DNA of 13,815 nt. Source: Candidatus Curtissbacteria bacterium RIFCSPLOWO2_01_FULL_41_18 (GTDB lineage Bacteria > Patescibacteriota > Microgenomatia > Curtissbacterales > GWA2-41-24). A model generated the notes under the pieces. That model did not search any database and had not been told where the DNA came from. It saw only the letters and a program-made list of their open reading frames with translations. The position numbers were made by a program, and so were the translations under genes. Each line of letters opens with the position of its first letter. Positions within the stretch are counted from its first letter, which is position 1. Where the stretch lies: positions 1 to 13,815 of the forward strand of contig MFBQ01000045.1 of assembly GCA_001776475.1 (NCBI GenBank), read 5' to 3'. Below are positions 1 to 7,224 of this stretch, piece after piece.

Positions 1-169
1 CTATTTTAATCTTTTCGAAAAATTCCTCGCTTTTGGTACCATAATTTGGAGTAACAATAATAACTTGGTGGCCGTTTTTGATAAGTTCCTTGGCCAGATA
101 ATAGGTACTCCACTCGGACCCGCCAAAATCGTGAGGCCAAAAATATTCTGTTGGCATTAATATCTTCAT
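1..169 (-). CDS. Family 4 glycosyltransferase, N-terminal part only (cut by window edge)
   Basis: Only the first 56 codons are visible; the gene runs off the low-coordinate end. The protein starts MKILMPTEYFWPHDFGG, which is the first beta strand and glycine-rich loop of a GT-B fold GT4 enzyme, with the GGSE motif at residues 16-19 in the place where this family carries GGAE/GGVE. A predicted helix (STYYLAKELIKNGH) and second strand (QVIIVT) follow, as in the acceptor-binding N-terminal domain. Its ATG shares an ATGA with the TGA of the upstream methyltransferase, so the two are probably translationally coupled. The catalytic C-terminal EX7E region is outside the window, so neither donor nor acceptor can be proposed. 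Confidence 0.8.
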   Translation of the reverse strand, partial: MKILMPTEYFWPHDFGGSEWSTYYLAKELIKNGHQVIIVTPNYGTKSEEFFEKIKI

Positions 170-942
170 TTAATGTTTTGCGCTACAATCTCAAAACCGC
201 TTGCTTCCTTCGGATTTTTTATAGCTTTTGACTGGCGCCAGTCAGAGATTTTTTTATAAAATTTTAGAGAAAAGCCGCCAATTATATCAAAGACTCCCCT
301 TAGCGGCGTGTCATATTTACCGTAACCAAAGTGAATTATTTTAAAGTTATGACTGGCAAGTAATTTTTTAATTGATTGCTCGCTAAATTCAACTTTGTGA
401 TCAGAATCAGAATAAGAACAAAGTCCCACAGACCTTTGAAGTTTTTTCCAAGAAGTGTTATTGTTGGGAGCTCCTAAAAACATTAGGCCACCGTTTTTTA
501 CGACCCTTTTAATTTCGCAAAGTATTTGGGCTCTTTCTTTTAAATGTTCCAAGACATCCAAGAAAATGACTTTGTCAAAATAGTTGTCTTTAAATTTTAG
601 GGGCTTTTCCAAATTGGCGATATCTAACTTAATATTTTTTAGCCTCCGGTAGTTTGCCTCAATTTGGGCAATTTTAAGTAAGTTTCTGTCAATATCGACG
701 GCAAAAACTTTTCGAACAATTTTGGCCACTTTTAGTGAAGCTTGCCCATTGCCACAGCCTAGATCAAGAATAACATCCTTTTTGTCTAGATACTTTGAGT
801 ACCAAGGGTAAAGATTTAAAAAGTGTTTAGGGTGGACAGGCACTTTTGATTTGCCAGTTAATTTTGTCAAACGCACTGCAATAGCACTGCCAAAATTAAG
901 ATATTTTAATAACAAAACGGCAGTCTTTTTAAATATTTTCAT
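166..942 (-). CDS. Class I SAM-dependent methyltransferase (Methyltransf_11 type)
   Basis: A 258-residue protein from an ATG at 942. Motif I is DLGCGNG (residues 60-66), the acidic end of strand beta2 is in FAVDIDRN (D83), and FDKVIFLDVLEHL (122-134) is the post-motif region typical of Methyltransf_11/UbiE-like enzymes; KNGGLMFLGAPN (149-160) is the usual strand after it. The reading frame is open further upstream to 1098, but that would overlap the preceding glycosyltransferase by 170 bases and add residues unlike the family. The 942 start gives a 14-base overlap and a weak AAGAA upstream. Within a glycan locus the target is probably a sugar or a lipid-linked glycan, but the sequence does not show which. 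The C-terminal part (residues 205-258) is basic and may be the substrate side. It ends in an ATGA junction with the next gene. Confidence 0.85.
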   Translation of the reverse strand: MKIFKKTAVLLLKYLNFGSAIAVRLTKLTGKSKVPVHPKHFLNLYPWYSKYLDKKDVILDLGCGNGQASLKVAKIVRKVFAVDIDRNLLKIAQIEANYRRLKNIKLDIANLEKPLKFKDNYFDKVIFLDVLEHLKERAQILCEIKRVVKNGGLMFLGAPNNNTSWKKLQRSVGLCSYSDSDHKVEFSEQSIKKLLASHNFKIIHFGYGKYDTPLRGVFDIIGGFSLKFYKKISDWRQSKAIKNPKEASGFEIVAQNIK

Positions 943-2044
943 GAAGTAAATTCTTGAAAATTTTAAAGTGAATATCTGCGGCAATGCTCCACTGAAACTC
1001 CTTTTTAACCTTTTGCACTGATGCTTTCCCCATCTTATCTCTAAGAGTTGAGTCTTCAATGAGTTCGGATAAATGATCTTGCCAGTTGCCAAGGTCATTA
1101 ACCCTACACAGAAACCCGTTGATGCCCTGAGTTACCGCCTCTTTTGCTGAATAGGCACTGGATATTACAATTGGTTTTGCACAGGCCATAGCCTCAAGTG
1201 GCGCCAGGGCAAATCCCTCGTTAATTGCTGGATGGACAAAGATGTCTGCAAGGTTATGAATTTTGTTTTTTTGGGGACCAAAGACAGGGTCAATTATTCT
1301 TACCTGATTGCTCAAGTGAAGCTTTTTGGCTTTTTGAATTATCTTTGTTTTTAATGGACCTTTACCCCAATAGACCAGAACCAGGTCGGACCTAGTTTTG
1401 GACAGTTTGAAAAGCACATCAAGCAAAAAAAGTGGATTTTTTCTCTCAATAAATAAGCCCATGAAAAGCAGGACAATTTTATCTTGCAAGTTATACTTTT
1501 TAAGATAATTTCGATCTTTGGTCGATGGTTTTAAATAGGAAGGTACTCCATTGTGGACTATAGAAATTTTATTTTCGGGTAGTTTATAAAGTTTGACAAT
1601 TTTGCGTTTAACTGCAAGACTGTCACAAATAATATGGTCCCACAAGTTATTAACTATTTTAGAGAAAGGGCCAAAGCTTGACTCTCTAAATTGATGATAA
1701 GTGGCAACTAGTTTGACATCACGATGAAACAATTTGAAAAAAAGACCTGCAAAGCCCATAAATTGTGGTTGATGGAGGCGAATAATTGAAAACTTCTCTT
1801 TTCGATAAATCGAAAACAAATAAGGCACAATTATCAGATTGAAAAGAATTGCTGGAAAATGGGTAATTGGAATAAAAGTTATCTGCCAATTTTTAATTTT
1901 TTTATCGTGTGCTTTGCCTTTAGGAAGAATAATTTTTATCTTAACTTTTTTTTTGGCAAGACCTAAAAGGATTTTTCTATCAAAAACCTCTCCTCCTAAA
2001 ACTGACTTGGGATTAATGCCAAGCTGTGGTGAACATATAATCAT
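929..2044 (-). CDS. Family 4 glycosyltransferase (GT-B fold)
   Basis: 371 residues, normal full length for GT4. The N-terminal domain has the GGEV loop at 17-20. The C-terminal Rossmann domain starts near residue 188 (KIVLLFMGLFIERKNP), with the nucleotide-sugar binding ERKNP at 200-204. The catalytic EX7E motif is E276-GFALAPL-E284, followed by AMACAKPIV. This is a retaining enzyme using an activated sugar nucleotide; the donor and acceptor cannot be read from the sequence. ATG at 2044 lies 11 bases after the stop of the upstream SDR and has no recognisable Shine-Dalgarno, so expression probably relies on coupling within the operon. Its 3' end overlaps the methyltransferase by 14 bases. Confidence 0.9.
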   Translation of the reverse strand: MIICSPQLGINPKSVLGGEVFDRKILLGLAKKKVKIKIILPKGKAHDKKIKNWQITFIPITHFPAILFNLIIVPYLFSIYRKEKFSIIRLHQPQFMGFAGLFFKLFHRDVKLVATYHQFRESSFGPFSKIVNNLWDHIICDSLAVKRKIVKLYKLPENKISIVHNGVPSYLKPSTKDRNYLKKYNLQDKIVLLFMGLFIERKNPLFLLDVLFKLSKTRSDLVLVYWGKGPLKTKIIQKAKKLHLSNQVRIIDPVFGPQKNKIHNLADIFVHPAINEGFALAPLEAMACAKPIVISSAYSAKEAVTQGINGFLCRVNDLGNWQDHLSELIEDSTLRDKMGKASVQKVKKEFQWSIAADIHFKIFKNLLHENI

Positions 2045-2050
2045 ATATAA

Positions 2051-2071
2051 AGCGTTTAGCGTTTAGCGTTT
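2051..2071 (-). repeat. Three perfect tandem copies of heptamer AAACGCT
   Basis: The minus strand reads AAACGCT three times in a row with no mismatch. The array supplies the last three SDR codons before the stop (Asn minus one base, Ala, Lys, Arg region) and the TAA stop itself, then ends 6 bases before the ATG of the following GT4. A unit of 7 is not a multiple of 3, so loss of a copy would remove the stop and change the C-terminal tail of the SDR, whereas gain of a copy would leave the stop unchanged. Confidence 0.85.
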
Positions 2072-2961
2072 GATTCTAGAGTTCTTGCAATCCCTTCTTC
2101 AAAATCGACTTTTGGATAAAATCCCAGCTCTTTTTTGATTTTGGAAATATCGCTAATGTAGCCTCCTGTTTCGACTTCTTCTATTTGCTTGGGCCATTTG
2201 GTAAAAACTACTTTCCCAAGCCCCACCTTTTGGACAATTAACTTAGCCATATCTTTGAATTTAATAGGCCGGCCTAGCCCCAAATTGTAGATCTTTCCTG
2301 CTGCCTTTTGGGAAATTGCCAAAATAAATGCCCGCAATAAATCATCAATAAACAAATAATCCCTTTCTTGATTGCCGTTGCCAAAAATCTTGATGACTCT
2401 ATCTTGTCTTGCTAAATCAATAAAGTGATTAATGATATTGTAGCCAGCAAATTTAGTGTTCTGGTGGTAACCGTAAACATTGGAAGTCCTAAAAACAGTA
2501 ACATCTAAATTGTCTTTTTTATGATAAATTAGGGCCATTTGAGTTGCTGCCAATTTGGAGAGACCATAGGTTGACATGGGTAGGGTGGGATGATTTTCAT
2601 CAACCGGCAGATAAATCGGCTTACCGTATTCAAGTCGAGAGCTTGAGATTATGAGCTTTGTCTTGGGAGAATATTTGACTAAAAATTCACAAATGTTGAC
2701 GGTCGCTATAGTGTTTACCTTAAAAGATTTTAGTCGATGGCGGTTGCTTTTTTCGCTTCCCGAAAAGCCAGCCAAATGATAAATTGCATCAAAATTTTTT
2801 TTAATAAAACTTGAGAGCTCGCTTTGGTTCTGAATATCATGACCAAGGGCTAAATCAAAAATAGTGACATCGGCGCCAAGTTCTTTGAGTCTTTTGGTTA
2901 AATTTGACCCGATGAAGCCTGTGCCACCGGTGATTAAGATTTTTTTGTTTTTTAGTCTCAT
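2056..2961 (-). CDS. NAD-dependent epimerase/dehydratase, extended SDR family
   Basis: 301 residues. The NAD-binding motif TGGTGFIG is at 11-18, the serine strand is IISSSRLEYG (104-113), the catalytic pair YxxxK is Y132/K136 (TYGLSK), and RTSNVYG (158-164) and RDYLFIDD (200-207) are hallmarks of extended SDRs that act on nucleotide sugars (UDP-glucose 4-epimerase, dTDP-glucose 4,6-dehydratase, GDP-mannose-derived sugar enzymes). It is somewhat shorter than GalE or RmlB. The likely role is 4-epimerisation, dehydration or reduction of an NDP-sugar that supplies a neighbouring glycosyltransferase; the exact reaction is not decidable here. The ATG at 2961 forms an ATGA overlap with the upstream GT2. 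The stop lies inside a heptamer tandem repeat. Confidence 0.88.
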   Translation of the reverse strand: MRLKNKKILITGGTGFIGSNLTKRLKELGADVTIFDLALGHDIQNQSELSSFIKKNFDAIYHLAGFSGSEKSNRHRLKSFKVNTIATVNICEFLVKYSPKTKLIISSSRLEYGKPIYLPVDENHPTLPMSTYGLSKLAATQMALIYHKKDNLDVTVFRTSNVYGYHQNTKFAGYNIINHFIDLARQDRVIKIFGNGNQERDYLFIDDLLRAFILAISQKAAGKIYNLGLGRPIKFKDMAKLIVQKVGLGKVVFTKWPKQIEEVETGGYISDISKIKKELGFYPKVDFEEGIARTLESNAKR

Positions 2962-3833
2962 GCAAATTTAAACATTTTTGCTAATTTTAATTTTATTGGC
3001 ATGGGCAGTAAATACGTCATAAGTAATTTTTTAATTAGAGTTACTGTATACAGCGGGCCGAAATCGCCCCTTTTAAAAGCTTCCATTTTTATTCTCAGAT
3101 CTACCCTATCCATCTTTTCCATTTCTTTTCTAGAACGTCTTTTATTCCAAAGTCTCCATAGAAGCAGTTTCTGGGGTATATTAGCCATTTTATACTCTCG
3201 CTTGGCTCTTAACAGAAATTCATAGTCTTCTGCCAAATCAAATTTAGGATTGTAGCCTTTTAACTTTCTGTAAACTTTTTTTCTGGCCATAAATGTCGGA
3301 TGGATAATTGCAGAGTACCAGTTGAGGGCTTTTTTGATATCTTTATCTTTTGTTGGATATTTTTTCTCACCGATAATTTGGCCACTTTCATTTATTAAAT
3401 CTGCCCAAGTTCCACAGAGATCAATGCTTGGATTTTTAATCATGAAATGCAATTGTTGCTCAAATCTCTCGGGAAGACTAATATCATCCGTGTCCATTCT
3501 CGCAATGTAGTCGCCCGAAGCCTTGCCTATGGTTCTGTTAAGAGATTTAGCAAGACCCAGGTTTTTTTTATTTTTCAAAAGTTTTATCCTTTTGTCTTTT
3601 AAACTTTTAAGGTATTGCCAGGAATTATCTGTTGAGGCGTCGTCTAGAATAATAAATTCAAAATTTTTGTATGTTTGATATAAAATACTTTCGACAGCCT
3701 GTTTTAAATAAGCGGAGCTTTTCTGCGAATAAGCAGAGCTTGCGGTCCTCGTCCGCCAGCTGGCGGACTGCGGGCCTAATGGCATGCCGTTGTAAACAGA
3801 CATGATGACACTGATTTTAGGATTTATTGTCAT
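2958..3833 (-). CDS. Family 2 glycosyltransferase with an in-frame palindromic insertion
   Basis: 291 residues, GT-A fold. The expected family features are ISVIMSVYNG (7-16), YLKQAVESILYQTYKNFEFIILDDASTDNS (42-71; D64/D65 in the nucleotide site), the metal-binding ARMDTDD (111-117), and A201-EDYEFLLR with the catalytic-base region. Between G16 and Y42, where relatives usually have only about two residues, there are 25, rich in Ser, Ala, Arg and Gln and encoded by strikingly GC-rich DNA. The insertion sits in the loop after strand beta1 near the donor site; all motifs downstream stay in frame and intact, so the protein may still fold and work. The C-terminus (about 255-291) is basic and hydrophobic and may be membrane-associated. 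Both ends have ATGA overlaps (with the methyltransferase upstream and the SDR downstream). Confidence 0.9.
   Translation of the reverse strand: MTINPKISVIMSVYNGMPLGPQSASWRTRTASSAYSQKSSAYLKQAVESILYQTYKNFEFIILDDASTDNSWQYLKSLKDKRIKLLKNKKNLGLAKSLNRTIGKASGDYIARMDTDDISLPERFEQQLHFMIKNPSIDLCGTWADLINESGQIIGEKKYPTKDKDIKKALNWYSAIIHPTFMARKKVYRKLKGYNPKFDLAEDYEFLLRAKREYKMANIPQKLLLWRLWNKRRSRKEMEKMDRVDLRIKMEAFKRGDFGPLYTVTLIKKLLMTYLLPMPIKLKLAKMFKFA
3707..3790 (-). repeat. GC-rich palindromic element inserted in frame within a GT2 gene
   Basis: This block contains a perfect 18-base palindrome, GTCCGCCAGCTGGCGGAC, at 3751-3768, a further 8-base palindrome GGCATGCC at 3781-3788, and two 14-base direct copies of AAGCTCYGCTTATT (3707-3720 and 3728-3741, one mismatch, 21 bases apart) that each contain the inverted arms AAGC/GCTT. 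Hand-counted GC is 50 of 80 bases at 3711-3790, against 11 of 50 just below and 14 of 50 just above. The net gain relative to ordinary GT2 proteins is about 23 codons. The composition, symmetry and position suggest a small mobile or amplified palindromic element rather than native coding sequence. No second copy was found by eye in this window. Confidence 0.75.
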
Positions 3834-4621
3834 TTTTTGACGATTATAACGTAACTTGCTGGTAGCAATTTGAAGAGATTATCAATAGTAACTAGAGCTC
3901 TCACAATATAATTATGCACAACTATGCAGAATTTTAATCGATGATATCTATACAATGTTGAGCTAATCAAAGATTTTGAGAAATCTTTCCACGACTTTCG
4001 GTAAATTCCAAAAATCGAAAAGATGAAAAAAATAGGCAATGACACAACAAGGATTAAAAAACGTGACCAGTTATAGACAATCATGAACAGAAAACCAAAG
4101 AAACCGGCTGATTCATAAAAATATTCAATTTTTAAACCTACTTCCTCGATATATCTCACAATCTGATTTTTTGAATAGTAATGATAACCATGTCTACCAA
4201 ATTCAAAAGGCCAACTCCAAATGGAAGGAATAGCCAGAATCAAATATCCGCCTCTTTTAAGAAAATGAGCTGCCCTATTAAGAACCACTTTGTCACTTTT
4301 GATATGTTCTAAAACCCAAAGACAAGCTATAATGTCAAATTTTTTAGGAGAGGAAAATTTCAGGAAATCAGTTTTTACTACTTTCGATGACAATTTAGAT
4401 AACGGATTGATTGTGCCTCTAGGTTCTAAATCAACTCCAATATAATTACCCTTAGCATTTATTTGTAATAATAAATCATAAAAAAATAATCTACCACAGC
4501 CTACATCCAGAAAATCTTTTCCACCTTTAATAATTGATCCGATTTCTTTAATTAAAAAATGACTGAAATCAAGCTTCGATGGAGAAAATGGTATTGAATT
4601 AATTATAAGCGATCTGTTCAT
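3830..4621 (-). CDS. SAM-dependent methyltransferase with C-terminal membrane segment
   Basis: 263 residues from ATG 4621. Motif I is FLDVGCG (37-43), the beta2 acid is D64 (YIGVDLEP), the DIIACLWVLEHI stretch (96-107) matches Methyltransf_11/23, and LKRGGYLILAIPS (121-133) follows. After the domain come YYSKNQIVRYIEEVGLKIEY (a usual methyltransferase tail) and then a long hydrophobic stretch, about residues 172-206, rich in Phe and Ile, long enough for one or two membrane helices, followed by a basic cytoplasmic-looking tail. This would hold the enzyme at the membrane, consistent with a lipid-linked glycan as substrate. The frame is open to 4675, but the 4621 ATG gives a shorter, more sensible overlap (23 bases) with the upstream GT4. 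It ends in an ATGA with the GT2. Confidence 0.82.
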   Translation of the reverse strand: MNRSLIINSIPFSPSKLDFSHFLIKEIGSIIKGGKDFLDVGCGRLFFYDLLLQINAKGNYIGVDLEPRGTINPLSKLSSKVVKTDFLKFSSPKKFDIIACLWVLEHIKSDKVVLNRAAHFLKRGGYLILAIPSIWSWPFEFGRHGYHYYSKNQIVRYIEEVGLKIEYFYESAGFFGFLFMIVYNWSRFLILVVSLPIFFIFSIFGIYRKSWKDFSKSLISSTLYRYHRLKFCIVVHNYIVRALVTIDNLFKLLPASYVIIVKK

Positions 4622-5693
4622 ACATGTTAAGAATTTGCTCTGCAGATTTTTCCCAAGAAAAACTTTTCTTAACAAGATTATAGCCTGCGATGCCTAAGTT
4701 TTCTAAGTTTTTATTGGAAAAGGCTTTTTGAATAACATCAGCAATCTCTGATGCGTCGTCTGGACTTTTAATGTGGTAACCGTTTTTGCCATCTTTAACC
4801 ATGTATTGGCAATCGCCGGTTTTTGAAACAATAACCGCTAACTTAGCAGCCCAGGCCTCAAGAAGGCTTATTGGCTGACCTTCATAAATTGACGGAAGAA
4901 TAAAGACCTGACTTGATTTATATAGTTTGATTAAATCATTTCCAGTTTTTTGCCCCAAAAACTTCACATTATTTTTAAGTTTTAGTTCTCTCACTTGATT
5001 TTGTAAACTGGCTTTTAGTTCTCCGGCACCAATTATCAGGAGTTTAATATTTGGTATTTTTTTCTGAACAATTTTTATAGCCGCAATCAGATTTTTTAAA
5101 TTTTTTTGGGGATGAAGACGACCTACGAAAATTAATGTGGGGGTTTTAGACTCACTGCCAGCTTGCTTGTCAAAGAGCTTGATATTAACACCATTGGGTA
5201 TGTAGTTAATACGTTTGTTGATATTTTTAAATTTTAAAAAATCCTGCGATACGCTAATTTGGCTGCTGTATCTGATTTGAGTCAGGATAAATTTTTCTAA
5301 GGCCCTTGAAAAAAAATTGTTGAGCTGTGTGTTAATGGATGTACCATGAACCGTTAGAACTGCCGGGATATTTTTTGTTAACATTAACAATTTGGCCGTG
5401 ATACCCGGCAAAAAAGCATGGGCGTGAATTAAATCATAATTTTTCCCAAATGCAAAAAAGAAAGACCTGACAAGAAATGTGGCTTTTGAGAATGAGTCAT
5501 TGGGATTTGATTTTGATCCGAGTTTATAAACTTGCAGATTTTTTAGCCCCTTGAGATTATCTTTACCATTGTTGCGAGTGATTATATCAACTTTAGCGCC
5601 GCTTCTGGCTATGCGGTTTGATATCTCCCAAGCATTGATTTGCCCACCACCCATAAATGGAAACCAGGTGTCGATTATTACAGCAATTCTCAT
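4599..5693 (-). CDS. Family 4 glycosyltransferase (GT-B fold)
   Basis: 364 residues. The N-terminal domain has FMGGGQINAWEIS (13-25), the acceptor-site HAHAFLPG (90-97) and TVHGTS (114-119), all characteristic of GT4. The C-terminal domain opens with TLIFVGRLHPQKN (186-198), has LLIIGAGEL (218-226), and the catalytic EX7E is E271-GQPISLL-E279 in SIYEGQPISLLEAWAAKLAVI. It is a retaining glycosyltransferase using a nucleotide sugar, cytoplasmic or peripheral at the membrane; specificity is unknown. The ATG at 5693 follows the previous GT4 by 34 bases, the only clear gap in this part of the operon, with an AAG/TTTAAAG-type weak ribosome site. The last 23 bases overlap the next methyltransferase gene. 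Confidence 0.9.
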   Translation of the reverse strand: MRIAVIIDTWFPFMGGGQINAWEISNRIARSGAKVDIITRNNGKDNLKGLKNLQVYKLGSKSNPNDSFSKATFLVRSFFFAFGKNYDLIHAHAFLPGITAKLLMLTKNIPAVLTVHGTSINTQLNNFFSRALEKFILTQIRYSSQISVSQDFLKFKNINKRINYIPNGVNIKLFDKQAGSESKTPTLIFVGRLHPQKNLKNLIAAIKIVQKKIPNIKLLIIGAGELKASLQNQVRELKLKNNVKFLGQKTGNDLIKLYKSSQVFILPSIYEGQPISLLEAWAAKLAVIVSKTGDCQYMVKDGKNGYHIKSPDDASEIADVIQKAFSNKNLENLGIAGYNLVKKSFSWEKSAEQILNMYEQIAYN

Positions 5694-5727
5694 CTTTAAA
5701 TCTTATGATTGAGTTTACTATATTACG

Positions 5728-6858
5728 CTATCGTATTATAGTGGAATAAACTGATTCTGTTTTTTGAGCTATTACTTGCCACTGATAGTTTGCCGAAAGA
5801 TGTTTGGCTTGTGTACTTTTTTCTTGATATAGATGAGGCTTTGTCAGCAGTTTATAGAATTTTTGGGAAAAAGCTAAGGGTTTTTTGGGATCAACTAAAA
5901 ATCCACCTTGACCATTTCTGGTTACTTCTTTTTGGATAGGGATATCACTGTTGACATATGGAAGACCTGCAGCAGCTGCCTCTATAGTTGCAATGCCAAA
6001 TCCTTCGACTAGACTTGGCAGGCAGAAAACGTGTGAGGATTTGTAAAGACTTATTAATTGTGATCTTGTAAGATTTGAAAGAAATTTTACTTTAGAGGAG
6101 ATATTTAATGATTTGGCGAGATTTTTAAGGCTTTTCTCCTCGGGTCCTGAACCAATAATTATCAATCTGGATGTCGGAAGCATTGTGTTTAGGTGGGCAA
6201 AAGCAAAAATTAGAGTTTTTAGATTTTTATATTTAATAAGTCGGGACACGCAAATTATAGTAGGATTATTAAATTTTTTAGAGGTTAGTGCAAATTCTTT
6301 TTGGTCAATGCCACATGGGATTACTTGAAGTCCATTATTGGCATATTTTTTAAGTTTATTTGCCGTTTCTTTGGAAATAGCAATGTAAGCATCAAAGCCT
6401 TGAGACAAATTTAATCTTTCAAGAAATTCTCCTATTAGACCATAAAATCCGGTATTTTTTATCCAGGCATTTAACCAGATATCGGGATACCAAGCCACCG
6501 CCGGAATTTTTTTATAGATGGATATTTGTTTGGCAATGAAATGGCATATATAGTTACCACCGTCAATAATATCTGCATCTAGTGACTTGCCAAAGTCTAT
6601 CGCATTTTTAATAAATTTTATTCTCATAAGTATGTTACCAACAGTTGCTGTGTAGTCGCGTTTGGGGCCTATTCTAAAGATTGTAAAGCCAAACATTTTC
6701 TCTTTAGCTGGTGTGCCGTTAAGCCTTGCGGCAAGTACAGCTACTTCATGTTTCTCGGCTAGATATTTGGCGATAAAAAAAGTTCGTGCCTCTACCCCAC
6801 CAGAAAATTTTAGATTTTTCCCAGTTGGGAAAAATTCTGTGATTAACAAGATTTTCAT
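5728..6858 (-). CDS. Family 4 glycosyltransferase (GT-B fold)
   Basis: 376 residues. SGGVEART (19-26) is the GGxE loop, IDGGNYICHF (98-107) and PAVAWYPDIWLN (119-130) form the acceptor domain core, VIPCGID (179-185) is the standard linker motif, and the C-terminal domain has TIICVSRLIKYKN (200-212), RLIIIGSGPEE (231-241) and the catalytic E285-GFGIATI-E293 followed by AAAAGLPYV. This is the ordinary length and order for GT4. The ATG overlaps the stop of the DUF2304 gene as ATGA, tying the two together. The donor and product are unknown; the repeated presence of GT4 enzymes suggests each adds a different residue of one oligosaccharide. Confidence 0.9.
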   Translation of the reverse strand: MKILLITEFFPTGKNLKFSGGVEARTFFIAKYLAEKHEVAVLAARLNGTPAKEKMFGFTIFRIGPKRDYTATVGNILMRIKFIKNAIDFGKSLDADIIDGGNYICHFIAKQISIYKKIPAVAWYPDIWLNAWIKNTGFYGLIGEFLERLNLSQGFDAYIAISKETANKLKKYANNGLQVIPCGIDQKEFALTSKKFNNPTIICVSRLIKYKNLKTLIFAFAHLNTMLPTSRLIIIGSGPEEKSLKNLAKSLNISSKVKFLSNLTRSQLISLYKSSHVFCLPSLVEGFGIATIEAAAAGLPYVNSDIPIQKEVTRNGQGGFLVDPKKPLAFSQKFYKLLTKPHLYQEKSTQAKHLSANYQWQVIAQKTESVYSTIIR

Positions 6859-7223
6859 TTTTTAATCTTTTTGGAACGATTCTTTCGCGGAGATTTAATA
6901 GTTTTTTGGAGGGCAATGTGTCTTACGATTTCTGTAATCTCATGACGGAGGTCTTCTATCATTACGTAAATTCTAAAAACTAAATAGAAAAGCAGTGTCA
7001 GCGAAATATAAACTATGACGTCAACACCCCGACCGACACCAAAAAACTGAGCTAATTTTGAAGTTGTTGCCGGAAGTAGGATTCCGACAAGGGCTGCAAT
7101 CCAAACTATTATCCAAAAAAAAGCAACCTGAGTAGAAAGAATTTTTTCTCGTAATCGCAGCATTACGCGAGATAAGGCAAATAATATAAAAATTAAGAGT
7201 ACAATCTGGATGGAAGTTAGCAT
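6855..7223 (-). CDS. DUF2304-family small membrane protein
   Basis: 122 residues. Three hydrophobic helices are visible: about 4-21, 33-50 and 67-86, followed by the highly typical amphipathic segment YVMIEDLRHEITEIVRHIAL (86-105) and a strongly basic tail (KSPRKNRSKKIKK, 110-122). The arrangement of short helices then EDLR/EIT..VR matches DUF2304, a family of unknown biochemical function usually found beside DPM1-like GT2 enzymes and other surface-glycan genes; here such a GT2 lies about 2.3 kb upstream. A role as an accessory or membrane anchor for a polyprenyl-phosphate glycosyltransferase is an inference. It starts one base after the SDR stop and ends in an ATGA with the GT4. Confidence 0.8.
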   Translation of the reverse strand: MLTSIQIVLLIFILFALSRVMLRLREKILSTQVAFFWIIVWIAALVGILLPATTSKLAQFFGVGRGVDVIVYISLTLLFYLVFRIYVMIEDLRHEITEIVRHIALQKTIKSPRKNRSKKIKK

Positions 7224-7224
7224 T

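Noticed and set aside
943..1098. N-terminal extension of the methyltransferase by 52 residues
   Set aside because: It lies in the out-of-frame end of the GT4 gene and has no family resemblance; the ATG at 942 gives a normal start and a short overlap.
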